64,000 nucleotides of DNA from Tribonema minus. Taxonomy: Eukaryota > Sar > Xanthophyceae > Tribonematales > Tribonemataceae. Numbering within the stretch: position 1 is the first letter of the stretch; every line of letters begins with the position of its first letter. The stretch lies in NCBI GenBank assembly GCA_017506865.1, contig JAFCMP010000539.1:124001-188000 (forward strand), read 5' to 3'. A program made the translations under genes and the position numbers. The notes beneath the pieces were generated by a model, which did no database searches, had not been told where the DNA came from, and worked only from the letters and a program-made list of their open reading frames with translations. Shown piece after piece: positions 10,201-18,856 of this stretch.

Positions 10201-11797
10201 TCAACTTCTCAGGGTCTGGGCGTAAGCCATTGGCCCCCACAATGTGTCCCAAGAACTTAATTTCATTCTTGAAGAGGAGACACTTGTGCCTGGCCACACT
10301 CATGCCACCATTCTTGATGCGCCTCAGCACTTCACGAATGTGGGCAATGTGTTCCTCAATTGTGTGATCATATATCAATACATCGTCGATGTAGACCGAT
10401 GCGTAGCTGCTCAATGTCTCCTCACCCAGTACGTCATGCATCAGTCTGGTGAACTGTGCAGGCAAGTTCACCAGTCCAAATGGTGCCACGGTGTACTGCC
10501 ACAGACCTCCATCAGGTGTTCTGAACGCGGTCTTTTCCTTGTCACATTCTCTGATTGGCACTTGATGATAGGCGCCAGCCATATCCATGGAGGATATGTA
10601 TTTGGCCCCCTTCATTTTGTGCATCATATCGTCTATGTTGCCAATGCCTCGGCAGTCGCGCTTGGTGACCGCATTCAGCCTTCGAAAGTCCACACAGAAG
10701 CGGATCTTGTCACCTTGCCTGGCTAAGACAGGATTGCATGCCCAAGGGCCCGAGGAGGGCTCGACTTGGTTGCGCACCGCCATGGCGCGCACATGATCCG
10801 TGATGTACTCTGCTTCTTTTTGTGCCCACCTTCTTGCCTTTTCAGCAATGGGCATGGCATCACCAGTGTCAATTTCGAACTCCGCCAGGTTTGTAACTGT
10901 GTGATTCTTGGGGTCCTTGGCAAAGACAGTGGAGTGCTCCAGTATCACATCCATAAGGTGGTCGGCGTAGGTGCGACCATCTTTTGCAATACCGTACAGC
11001 TCGCCAGTCTTTGGCAGCATTTCTCGGAGTTCTTCTTCCGTGCACGCTTCTTGAGTGGTCCGGGTAGTTGGGACTGACTCTCGAGCACTTGCAGTGGCCG
11101 ATGCAACGGGGCACGCATTCTCATCTTTACCTCCAGCGGAGTTGGCTGCGACAGCCTGAGTCCGCAAGGTATGAAGTGCGCGCAGCGACGCCATTCTGAA
11201 GACTGGGTCAGGGTGCAGCTCAGAACTAGCTTCTAACAGCTTGTCCATCAGCAGCGGCTCCGTGACGTCATCAAATTCAATGATGTCTTCCTTATCAGCA
11301 GGTGTCAGCTCCCCTAACAAGGTGCTTCTGGGTACCACAACAGGCAGGTGCGAGTGGTTCACCAGGCGTACTTGCATAGTACAGCAGGGCCTAGCGATCA
11401 CCATACTCTCAGCCACTTTAACACCGCGGTCGCCTAGGGCGAGCAGTGTCTGTGTGTCAATGGGGCGAATCACAGCTTCAAAAGGCTGTACCCCCATGAT
11501 GGGGGGGAAGGGTGCAACTTCAACATCAGTAGTCGAGTTGGGGGGCAGTAGCACGTCGTCTGTCATACTCACTGCGCGGCGCGCCGGTGGTGGGCCACTG
11601 GCTTCGCCCACTAGCAGTGTCTGCCTGGTCTGCACTGAGCTGACCTTCTGGTGGCCTTCAGCGTCGGTGCGTTCCCTCATGCGCAGCGTAGGGCCTTTGG
11701 CGCCTAGCGGGGCATACGTCATCTCGGCGTAGTTAAATGTTGAGTGGTACATGCCAAAGAAGTCACCACCAACAATGGCGGGAATCTCAAGATTCAC
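7208..11797 (-). CDS. pol: Pol polyprotein: protease C-half, reverse transcriptase, RNase H, integrase
   Basis: 1529 codons from the first possible start. The frame is open further upstream to about 11930, and the true N-terminus is reached by frameshifting. Start: IVGGDFFG, the second half of a retroviral-type aspartic protease. RT about residues 330-525 with YIDD at 469-472 and GLVNLPAQF upstream. RNase H about 615-760 with YTDAS at 621-625. Integrase about 1050-1400 with a zinc finger H1062-x6-H1069-x29-C1099-x2-C1102 and catalytic D1130, D1190, E1226 (D-D-35-E). The C-terminal GPWVV segment is the Gypsy GPY/F-like region. All catalytic residues I looked for are present, so the copy looks coding-competent. 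Confidence 0.93.
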   Translation of the reverse strand: MNLEIPAIVGGDFFGMYHSTFNYAEMTYAPLGAKGPTLRMRERTDAEGHQKVSSVQTRQTLLVGEASGPPPARRAVSMTDDVLLPPNSTTDVEVAPFPPIMGVQPFEAVIRPIDTQTLLALGDRGVKVAESMVIARPCCTMQVRLVNHSHLPVVVPRSTLLGELTPADKEDIIEFDDVTEPLLMDKLLEASSELHPDPVFRMASLRALHTLRTQAVAANSAGGKDENACPVASATASARESVPTTRTTQEACTEEELREMLPKTGELYGIAKDGRTYADHLMDVILEHSTVFAKDPKNHTVTNLAEFEIDTGDAMPIAEKARRWAQKEAEYITDHVRAMAVRNQVEPSSGPWACNPVLARQGDKIRFCVDFRRLNAVTKRDCRGIGNIDDMMHKMKGAKYISSMDMAGAYHQVPIRECDKEKTAFRTPDGGLWQYTVAPFGLVNLPAQFTRLMHDVLGEETLSSYASVYIDDVLIYDHTIEEHIAHIREVLRRIKNGGMSVARHKCLLFKNEIKFLGHIVGANGLRPDPEKLKAMMDMSNPTKNGKADKKLVQTVLGCFNYYRRYVRDFAALAAPLVDCTKTNAHMIWDARRQKAYDGLKAAMCSAELIAHPDFNLSFVLYTDASQTACSGILTQFKPVKQLARNEAAPGPAPGRRRTVEGEEVKEVVVGYFSKINSVQDAKLGATALECLAVVLSLNHYRPYVWGMPITVVTDAAALRWLLTLQDNSGKLMRWAMRLLEYDISVQHRPGLANSNADGPSRLPMQSELDTPRLYDHADEQWSDAIPCYEAPPSGVTFTDELPKQPSVKVSAFRGRMVSTEYGVPFDFNELAIASASEHNSLAARLAKLSVKETIELLDETFDETLRQDDGGTPSLALLTPATMGMYANACMDEARSTSHDGSAGQPSVARQRAAKKARTAASSAQPEAAAPGSAQLADAMSADAEPSDRSKKRKIPRPAPALVQEVIAGQTMPTPAMLSREAVIEVQQTDPFCAAVLRVVLGGALPQNSELALHLMTNQEWYNQEDDGLLVHFATSHPKRGQVLKQWVVPNSLRALVLRLGHDDATASHAGVGATQLRIFERWFWPKMNQDIRAYVISCTACLERKKAGTGKAKQMLVPPTRLLQRAHTDITMASIKSSEGHVGLITVVDSLSSFVWMCPIKHKTCKTVARFLFKVFLEMGALFEELVSDQGNEFLNAVVADLVTTFKVKKIDTSAYHPQSNGVAERMNERIMAALTAWVNVKQDNWHEGVEAIQYALRSTPREGTGLTPFFCMYGREASLPYDAFMQDDRPSELNAEIERRISNLRLAHQVAHDAFERKAERVSRHNEAVKRALRVQVGDLVMIRKANEKGRSKKLDPKFLGPWVVITDAGDQGLSFSCRMMGRRIRRTRAHVMNMKPFHLRPEHLEATDPHAMLTEEQLKDVPLNEWLYRLADRRANANGSWDYRWVTRDGSLSGWKTEDEALELIMPWTLDVFHALYELRRADDMPDYAQRTPREDRRVMTKDAALTLIPMGLKSCASTVRACCNM

Positions 11798-11904
11798 AAC
11801 ATAAAACTTGTGCTGTACGAGGAAGTCTCCAAACCGCAGAGTGGAGTGGAATACACCCTGTATCTTGACTAGCGTAGAGTCGTCAGCAAGTTCAATGACC
11901 GTGT

Positions 11905-11960
11905 GGTCCCCCTTTTCAAGTGGGCCTACTGCTCCCGAAGCAATTATTTAATAGGCTAGT
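11905..11960 (-). other. Gag/Pol +1 frameshift window inside the protease
   Basis: The upstream frame reads DSGSET...SLLNN then NCFGSSRPT and stops at 11916. The Pol frame is closed by a TAA just upstream (within TATTAAATAATT) and open from there on. It continues with a sensible protease strand (ELADDSTLVKIQGVF...) into IVGGDFFG. The two frames overlap by only about 25 nt, so the ribosome must move +1 inside TTAAATAATTGCTTCGGG to make an intact protease. No canonical -1 slippery heptamer is present. It could instead be an indel in this copy. Confidence 0.55.
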
Positions 11961-14900
11961 AATAGCATTCGCTTGTGTCATTGACATTATTGAAGTTTCT
12001 GAGCCGCTGTCCAGCAGGGCTTTAAACTCAACTTCCTTCAATGCCCGTTGGCCATGTTTTTGGGTGCGTGCAATCAGCGTACCGAACCGCTGTTTGCTGG
12101 GCTTTCCAGTAGGCTGCATCACACGTTCGTAGGCACGTCCAGGCTCATTGGGAGCGGACACGCGGGCAATTGCGGGCAATTCAAACTGTGTAGCGCCTTT
12201 CTGCGATGAGCGCTGCGGCTCATTGGGCATAAATGCGCGCAACGCCACATGTAGTTCCTTTACTGCGGGCAATTCAGTGTGTGTAGCACCTTCATGCGAT
12301 GAGCGCTGCGGCTCATTAGGCATGGGCGCTTCATGCGATGAGCGCTGTGGCTCATTAGGCATGGGTGCGCGCAATGCGGCAGGCAGTTCCCCTGCGGTGT
12401 TTGTTGCGTCAGTGGGCAGCACAGAGTGCTGGTTGCGAGCGCGCTGCACCGACTCGAGCTCTCTCAGTACGGCGGCCATAGCGCTAACCCTAGCACTGCC
12501 TAACCCTAGTTGGCGTGCCAGCTCAAGTGGGGTTGGGCTGGTCAGGTCGTCGGTATCTAGGTCATGCGAGTCAGCCCTGTCAGAGTCAGAGTTATTGTCT
12601 GAGTCCTCCACGAGCTCTGGCACGTCACCAGCTTCAGACTCATCATCAGAGTCCACAAGGTCTGGTAAGTCATCCATTTCGGGGTCATACGTGGGGGGCT
12701 GGTAGTCCCACCGCTCAGTCTCAAACTGCGCAAGTTGCAGTCGCGAAATGCGAACTGACTGGGGGTTTTCAGCGACGTGCATGTGCTTGCCTTGACTCAC
12801 TGCCATCCATTCGGGCGGGGGTGCAGTGCAGTCGTGGTCTACGCGGTGGCCTCTTGGGTTCAAGCACTCATGCTCAGCAACCGGGGGCAAGTCAAATACA
12901 CCAGATCCCAGCAGCGCTACGCCAAGGTGGAATGCCATGCGAGGCATAACCATGTTGACAAGCCACAACTTCAAATCTTCAACCCTGGCACATGTTGGTA
13001 ATGGCTTTGTGAAGGTGAGCAATACAGCAAGCTCCTTCAGCGACAGCACGCGCGCGGCATCCACTGGACCAGCATCAAGTACACAGGGCACATGAGCCAG
13101 CAGGTCCCGTGGGGGCTTCCCTGGGTGTCTACGCACAGGGCTGGGCATGCAATCATCAGCGTCAAACACGGCCTTGAAACCCCTCGCACGGGGCTTCCAA
13201 AAGAATGTTGTCTCAGGGCAGCGCAAAAACGCACGCACAGAGGTCTGCGGACTGGCACGTTCAATTGCATTCAAAAGGGCGCCAAAACGGTCGAGCGCTG
13301 CCCCAACAGGGGGGCCGGTGCGCACAATCAGGACATAAACTCGGCGACGGTGGCAAGGCACACCGAAGTCCGATCCCTTGAGCTTGGAAACGTACACGCA
13401 ATAACCGTGCGTCAGCAGCTGCGCCTGCGCCTGGCTCCAAATCTTGGAGCTGAGCATGGCGACGACGTTCTCAATCAACACGCAGCGCAGCTTGGCCCTG
13501 ATAATAAGCTGCGCGGCGAGTAATGTCACTTGGGCGGCTTCGCCCTCCATCTCAGACTCTGACAGATTCTGCAAACCGTTTGCAAAGTCGGTGCAAGGGG
13601 GGGAGATAGTGGTCAGGTCAGGATCCAATGTCACCAGTGCCTTGGTAACGGCAGGATCGCTAAGACATGACTGCATGACACTATCAACTTCAGGGTGAAG
13701 AGAGCTGTAGGCTGCGCAAACGCGGCTACACTTGTCAACGGCAAGTGCAGATTTAACCGCGAGCCCAGCTCTTCCTACCTGTTCTAGTCCTTCGTCCCAG
13801 CCTCCAAGGCCGCAGCAGAGTGATGCGTGGACGACTAACCGCGCAGTCCCAAGCGCCGTCTCAACGGTCTGGGGTCTCTGTGGAGCACGGTCACCAACAG
13901 GCACGACAACAGGTGCTGCAGTCAGCGAAACTGCAAGATTGTCGGCGCTCATGGTGGCGTTTTGGGCAGCCTCTACAGTGGGCATACCTGAAGCATCATC
14001 AACAGCTGATGGCACAACTGCATCTACCCCGCCTGGGGCAATGCACGTGTCAAGCATTTCAACATCGGCAATATTGGGGGGAGAGGCTAGTGCACCATGT
14101 ACTAGCGCGTCCCTAGGCATGCGCTCATCACCTACAGGTGCAGCAGCGCTCAACGGAGGTGCTGTAGCCGCAGGGGCAATCAGTGCAGCAAGCAACACGC
14201 GTATGTCAGGCACGCCTACTGGCGTGTCAGCAACTAGGGCAGGTGCTGCAGTGCCTGCATCAGGTGTGTTCTCACATGGGGGCAGGGTCATGATGTACGC
14301 CGCCAGCTCGTCACGGCTCAGCTTGCCGATGGGGCGCGCGGCGTTGACGCGCGGCGCCGGGGCCTGAGGTGCGGGCGCAAGGGGCGCCGGGGCGCGGAAC
14401 TGCAGCGGCGCCGCGAGGGGGCGCTGCGGCATCGGGCCACCGGGGGGCGCCGCAGGCCGCATGCCATGGTTGCGCGCGTCCAGGCGGCCCTGGTGTAAGA
14501 TAATGGCCGCCTCCGAGCACTCCGGCTGCGCCTTGTGCCAGGCCGGCATGATGCCCGAAGGTACCCACAACTCGCAGTTGTGGCAGCGCCAGTCGCCGTT
14601 CTCGCAGTACCACAAGGGGTCACGGGGGCGCATCGGCAAACCGCGGGCGTTTGGGGCCTGAAAGCGGCGGGGCGGCCCCGCCTGCGGCCTGGGGATCGGC
14701 GCGGCGGCGGCGGCGGCAGCCGCCGCTGCGGCGGTGGTCGCCGCGGTCTTCTTTGCAGCAGCTGTCTTGACGGCGCGGCGGCCCTTGCTGGAACGCGCCT
14801 TGCGCTTCTTGCTCTGGTTGCGGCGCGTGCCGGATGAGTCGCTGTCGGAGACGCTGGCGTCAGTCGAGTTGGCGTCGTCTGCTGAGCCCTTGCCGTTCCT

Positions 14901-15449
14901 GTTGCTCCATAAGCTGTGAGCCTTGCTGGCAAGCACGGAAAGCGCTTCGGCGTACACGTTGTCAACAGTGATGCTCAGACCCTTGCGCTCAGCGGGGGTT
15001 AAGTTCTCGATGAAGCGAGATCGGACGTAGTCCGTGTTGTTCTTGTACCCAGCCGCGCGGCCGAGGCGCGTCAGTCGCAGGTTGAAGTCACGCGGGTTCT
15101 CACCGTGCGCGCGCAAGAGGTTAGCAAATGCGCGCGCGGCATCAGCCTGAGCAGTTGGGTTATCGAAATGCGCGATTAGAGCTGCACGGCGCTGCGTGTA
15201 GTCCATGGCAACCCAGCCAATGACACGGCCACCCACGTCTATCGTGAGAGACGGGGTCACCTTGTTCGCCTTTTGCGCCGCCTTAGCCAGGGCCGTGGAG
15301 TAAGCGCGTGGGTCAATGCCCGACTCCACCAGCGCCGCGTGCAGGCCGTCCAGGGTGCCGCCGCATTCGCCCGCCACCCTGGACATGGGGTTCACCAGTC
15401 CGAGGTCTTTAGCAGTGGAATAATCACGTGGATTTAGGTGACGAACCAC
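11916..15449 (-). CDS. Gag - cytosine-C5 DNA methyltransferase - aspartic protease N-half
   Basis: 1177 codons. Residues 1-200 are Gag-like. Then come a basic, Ala-rich linker (210-250) and a cysteine/histidine cluster C289-x2-C292-x12-H305-x5-C311, possibly a zinc finger. A C5-MTase domain spans about 539-845: motif I LCCGLGGWDEG (545-555), motif IV SPPCTDFA with the catalytic Cys at 619, motif VI ENV at 660-662, motif VIII FGVPCHRRRVYVL (695-707), and weaker IX and X (LKELAVLLTF; VNMVMPRMAF). The acidic region 920-970 is followed by three copies of a 12-14 residue repeat (MPNEPQRSS core, 1030-1083). The C-terminus has the protease motif LLDSGSET (1146-1153), then the frame ends. The protease is completed in Pol after a +1 shift. 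Family role: SAM-dependent methylation of cytosine C5 in DNA. Confidence 0.9.
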   Translation of the reverse strand: MVRHLNPRDYSTAKDLGLVNPMSRVAGECGGTLDGLHAALVESGIDPRAYSTALAKAAQKANKVTPSLTIDVGGRVIGWVAMDYTQRRAALIAHFDNPTAQADAARAFANLLRAHGENPRDFNLRLTRLGRAAGYKNNTDYVRSRFIENLTPAERKGLSITVDNVYAEALSVLASKAHSLWSNRNGKGSADDANSTDASVSDSDSSGTRRNQSKKRKARSSKGRRAVKTAAAKKTAATTAAAAAAAAAAAPIPRPQAGPPRRFQAPNARGLPMRPRDPLWYCENGDWRCHNCELWVPSGIMPAWHKAQPECSEAAIILHQGRLDARNHGMRPAAPPGGPMPQRPLAAPLQFRAPAPLAPAPQAPAPRVNAARPIGKLSRDELAAYIMTLPPCENTPDAGTAAPALVADTPVGVPDIRVLLAALIAPAATAPPLSAAAPVGDERMPRDALVHGALASPPNIADVEMLDTCIAPGGVDAVVPSAVDDASGMPTVEAAQNATMSADNLAVSLTAAPVVVPVGDRAPQRPQTVETALGTARLVVHASLCCGLGGWDEGLEQVGRAGLAVKSALAVDKCSRVCAAYSSLHPEVDSVMQSCLSDPAVTKALVTLDPDLTTISPPCTDFANGLQNLSESEMEGEAAQVTLLAAQLIIRAKLRCVLIENVVAMLSSKIWSQAQAQLLTHGYCVYVSKLKGSDFGVPCHRRRVYVLIVRTGPPVGAALDRFGALLNAIERASPQTSVRAFLRCPETTFFWKPRARGFKAVFDADDCMPSPVRRHPGKPPRDLLAHVPCVLDAGPVDAARVLSLKELAVLLTFTKPLPTCARVEDLKLWLVNMVMPRMAFHLGVALLGSGVFDLPPVAEHECLNPRGHRVDHDCTAPPPEWMAVSQGKHMHVAENPQSVRISRLQLAQFETERWDYQPPTYDPEMDDLPDLVDSDDESEAGDVPELVEDSDNNSDSDRADSHDLDTDDLTSPTPLELARQLGLGSARVSAMAAVLRELESVQRARNQHSVLPTDATNTAGELPAALRAPMPNEPQRSSHEAPMPNEPQRSSHEGATHTELPAVKELHVALRAFMPNEPQRSSQKGATQFELPAIARVSAPNEPGRAYERVMQPTGKPSKQRFGTLIARTQKHGQRALKEVEFKALLDSGSETSIMSMTQANAITSLLNNCFGSSRPT

Positions 15450-16126
15450 AGCAGGGCCCTCAGCAATGCTGTCAGCACTGCCACCGCCGTTAAAGTCATT
15501 GACGCGCGATTCCCCCTTCTTGCGAGGTGAGCGCGGCCAACAGGCGAGGCCAGCATGGCAGGCATTTCGTCCTTTGCAAACGCGCGCAGGCGACGCTCGA
15601 CATCAATTGCATCTGTTGTGTCACGTAGCAGCTGGGCGCGGGCGCGGGCCCTCGTGATCGCGGCCAGAACCGTGCGAGGCTGTTCAGCGCGAAGCTCGAA
15701 ATCAGCCCTGGCATTGGTTAACTGTTCGATTTCCACGGCAGACAGTCGGACTTGGTACCTAGCAATTTCTCTCTCCTTGCCCGCGCTGCCCTGCGACGTG
15801 CGTCTGGCATGAGCCTGCAACGTCTCGAGGCTTTTCAGGCGTTCCGTGCAATCAGCTGCCTCACCGTTGAGGCGCTCGAGCCCTGAGGTTGCACAGTCGT
15901 GCAGGCCGGTGAGGATCTCTTCGATGGTCGCCATGGCGAAAGAGTCGACATGGAGGTCAAGCGGGGGCGGCGGCAGGGGGGCCTCGGCGTCCTCGTCGCC
16001 GCCCTCTTCGGCATCGTTGCTGTTCTCGTCGTCGCCGGCGTCCTCGGCGTCTGCCCCGTCCACAGCCTCAGCGAGGGGGTCGGGGGCAGCGGCGTCGTCG
16101 CCGTCGTCGTTCTCGGGGTCCTCCAC
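15434..16126 (-). CDS. retrotransposon ORF1 (Gag N-terminal part, coiled coil)
   Basis: 230 codons. A strongly acidic N-terminus (residues 1-55) is followed by a long, charged, probably helical segment (about 65-185) with heptad-like Leu/Ala spacing. It overlaps the next ORF by 16 nt in another frame. The downstream frame is also open well upstream of its first start and reads sensibly there (RKKGESRVNDFNGGGSADS), so ORF1 and the next ORF are probably one Gag joined by a frameshift near 15480-15550. No enzymatic motif. Confidence 0.55.
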   Translation of the reverse strand: MEDPENDDGDDAAAPDPLAEAVDGADAEDAGDDENSNDAEEGGDEDAEAPLPPPPLDLHVDSFAMATIEEILTGLHDCATSGLERLNGEAADCTERLKSLETLQAHARRTSQGSAGKEREIARYQVRLSAVEIEQLTNARADFELRAEQPRTVLAAITRARARAQLLRDTTDAIDVERRLRAFAKDEMPAMLASPVGRAHLARRGNRASMTLTAVAVLTALLRALLWFVT

Positions 16127-16159
16127 GGAGGACTCGGGCTCATAATCGGGCTGGCCGGG

Positions 16160-17109
16160 CTCGGGGACAGGGGCCCTCTTGGAGGCTCCCCTTCCTCGGC
16201 GGCATCGAAGTCTCAGTCGTGGACGCTGCCGGCACGGTGCCGCTGCAGACCATGCAGGCGTGTCTAGACGGGTTCGGGGGGGCAGAGTTCATCGAGACAG
16301 CAACGGGCAACGCCTGTGGCCACAAGGGGGTGACGCGCACGCTGCAGCTCGCCCAACTCCCGCCCGTGCTGATCATCCTGCTGAAGAGGACGCTCCCAGC
16401 CCTTCCTGAGCCTGATGACGGCGCCGGTATGGACGGTGGAGGCAGCGGCAAGGCGGGCGCTAAGGGCAAGGGTAAGGGCAAGGCGGGCGCTAAGGGAAAG
16501 GGAAAGGGCAAGAAAGCAGAGCGATGAGCGGGACAGCGATGTTGAGGCTCCCGAATATTCCACCAGGAGGCTCACCCATCAGGTGGAGGTAAGACACATT
16601 GCCCACAGTCACAAAATGTACGATGGTTGTGCAATCATGAGTTCCCCGCGTGCCACACGATGCCCATGTGCAACACTTGCTCACGTACAACAGCGCGCCA
16701 CCAGCTTAATGCATCTTTGAAAGCCCGAGCTTGCGCCATTGCCCGGAATCAATCGGCATACATGTGTACTGTTGCCTCACCACATGCCCCCTGTGCCGCA
16801 CCTTCGCAGGCTGACCCGGCTGTATGCATACAAGCCGCAGGCAGGGCGCTGTACGACCTCAGCGCCATCATCCACCACAAGGGCGGCGCGTCCGCCAATG
16901 AGGGGCACTACTTTGCGGAGGTCAAGGTCAACGGAGAGTGGTACATTTGCAACGACAGCAAGGTCACTCGGTCGCCCAACCAGCACAATGCGCCCGCTGG
17001 GGGTGCTGGCGCGGGTGTGGTGACATCCACGGGCACGCCCACCAGGGGGAGGACGGGCTACGCATCTGCCGTTGTTTCCGCTGCAGTGTATGTTAGCCGC
17101 TCTTCATGA
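16160..17109 (+). CDS. ubiquitin-specific protease, 3' exons (partial)
   Basis: Two plus-strand exons. The first (to 16588) has VVDAAGTVPLQTMQACLDGF, then a C-x5-C-like GNACGHKG and LPPVLIILLKR, the USP core just before the finger/palm junction, then a long Gly/Lys-Ala repeat. A frame change occurs in that repeat near 16510, because EAPEYSTRRLTHQVE continues one frame over. The donor GAG|GTAAGA (16589) and the acceptor CTTCGCAG (16809) define a 221-bp phase-0 intron. The second exon carries the His box: YDLSAIIHHKG, then ANEGHYFAEVK and GEWYICNDS. This is the normal USP C-terminal catalytic His region, most like USP48-type proteins. The 5' part with the catalytic Cys is missing because the retrotransposon lies directly upstream. 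Family role: deubiquitination. Confidence 0.75.
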
Positions 17110-17486
17110 GAGGCAGGGCAAGCAGGCTGCGTGTCGTAGCAGGAGCGCAGTAGGGCTTCATAGATGTAAAGTGTGGCTGCTAAGGCCATGATAATTTGCG
17201 CTGCACTCAGGTGTATGAGCGCATGTACTCTACACAATAATGCAATCTGTGAGCATGAAGCCATGGTGCCTTGATAATGCCGCTGCCTCTGCTGCATGCA
17301 TCCCGCTTGACCAACTCGTCGTTATTTTGTGTATTAGTAAGCAATGTGACACCACACATCGCATTATTGTCTTGCATCGCTGCATCACTACTTCACGATG
17401 ACTACAACATGCAAACGACGTTTTGCATACAGTGCATGGCAACGCAGTCCCGACCCTTGTGATCTGCCCCCACCTCCACATGACTT
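17110..17486. other. intergenic, nothing recognised
   Basis: AT-richer spacer between the ubiquitin-protease 3' end and the convergent 411-codon gene. No motif seen. Confidence 0.5.
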
Positions 17487-18785
17487 CTACATCGCATTCA
17501 TGTATGGCGCCAGCACGCCTTGGAGCACGCCAGCGTTCATATCGAGCTCGTCCACATATACACCAACGGCGCGCAAAGTTAGTTCCTGTCGCATCTTGCT
17601 TGACAACTTCTCGGATGTTCCGTTGTCATAAGCTTCGGCATCAGCCGGCGATGCATTCGCCAGCACGTCTTCTCTCACTTGACCAGCTAAAGTTGCGACC
17701 TCATCTCTGACAGCCCACATTGGGCGCAGGGGCTTCACCGCATCATCATAAACGCCGTCTAATGTCGCCAGTATTCGCACGAATCTGCCTGTGCTGCAAA
17801 CCGGCAGGTCATGCTCGATACATTCACCGAGACGCTGTGTGAGCGTTTCCTTCATGTTTGTTTGCAAAGTTTCGTCAGTCTTATCCGAGATTGTGCGCCA
17901 CACATGGGCGAGTGCCTGCTTTTCACTCACGCCCAACGTCGTGTGCTTCGCATTCGAAAGATTTGTCAATATTGCCAGGGCATTGGTGTTCCCCGCGGCA
18001 AGGTTACGCACTTCCAGCAGCACATCTGGCGTCAACTCAAGGTCTCCATGCTTTTTAATCATCTGGGCTACATTTGTCTTACTCGCAGCAACCACTGAGT
18101 GGTCGTGAACGTTCTGCGTGTCCACGATCCTAGTGGCGGGACGTGCAGCAGGTGAAGCACGCCACACAACACGCTGCACCACTCGTGCCTGTGCAATGGG
18201 CGCTTCTAAAGTGCGAGTTCCCTGCTCCACAGGTGGTGCTGGTACAGCTGGCATATCTTTAGCAGGTGGCTGTCGTGTTTGTGACCTGGGTCGCCTCTGG
18301 CATGGCATTTCTGCTCGCAGCTTGCGCGCCGTCGACAGCATTAGATCGCAGTAGCATGTGTGGATGTGCACGCCTGCGGTGTCCACACCCGACACGGGGT
18401 TCAGCCTTGTCGCTATGTACTCTGACTGCCCCTTGCCTGCTACTTCAGCGTCACCGCACTCTGCTGCAATGCCGTAGAGCATGAGCGCCATGGTAACGTT
18501 TGGTAGAAAACGAGGGTAAGCGCCACGGGCATATATGTTAGCCCCCTCCAGCAACGCTTCCCAGTCACCATCAGATAAGCGTTTTGCACATCGTTGCAGC
18601 ACAAGGACCTCATTTGGCGGAGGTTCCTCAATATGTGGAAGTGGTCGTGGCGCCTGTTTCGGTTTATCACAAGATTCGACAACCTGAACATCACCCCGCT
18701 CGGGATCATCAGATGTTAGCAAACACAGCGCTACCTACACGAGAACACACAGAGCAACACAGGTGATGACACGGGTGGCGCACAT
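17487..18785 (-). CDS. virus-like hypothetical protein, possible in-frame amber near its start
   Basis: An open frame of 411 codons (17487-18722), with no ATG near its 5' end. Upstream in the same frame an ATG at 18783-18785 opens a 16-residue hydrophobic leader (MCATRVITCVALCVLV), interrupted by one TAG at 18735-18737 before the long frame. A TATA-like AAATATATG lies 25-35 bp before that ATG. The protein has an acidic/proline-rich N-terminal third, and a conserved-looking middle that begins RIVDTQNVHDHSV and continues helical to the C-terminus. From general familiarity, a similar NVHD segment occurs in unclassified proteins of large algal viruses. This is a weak recollection, not a search. 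No enzymatic motif is visible. The TAG may be a nonsense mutation, or the true start may be elsewhere. Confidence 0.5.
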
Positions 18786-18856
18786 TGCGTGTTGTACAAA
18801 GTGTACATATATTTATGCACGATCAAAAGATATGACAGACTTTTGATGGCGAAGCG

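Larger units (their letters stand above)
5972..16126 (-). mobile_element. Ty3/Gypsy-type LTR retrotransposon carrying a DNA methyltransferase
   Basis: Reading leftwards: Gag-like ORF1, a Gag-methyltransferase-protease ORF, Pol, a small third ORF, a polypurine tract and the 3' LTR. The order protease-RT-RNaseH-integrase and the integrase C-terminus are of Ty3/Gypsy type. No 5' LTR or primer-binding site is recognisable right of 16126, where the sequence runs directly into a plus-strand ubiquitin-protease exon, so this copy is probably 5' truncated or rearranged. The long reading frames are intact apart from frame changes at ORF boundaries, which suggests recent insertion. Methyltransferase-bearing retrotransposons are known from some algae and dinoflagellates; whether this is the same lineage needs a tree. 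Confidence 0.85.
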
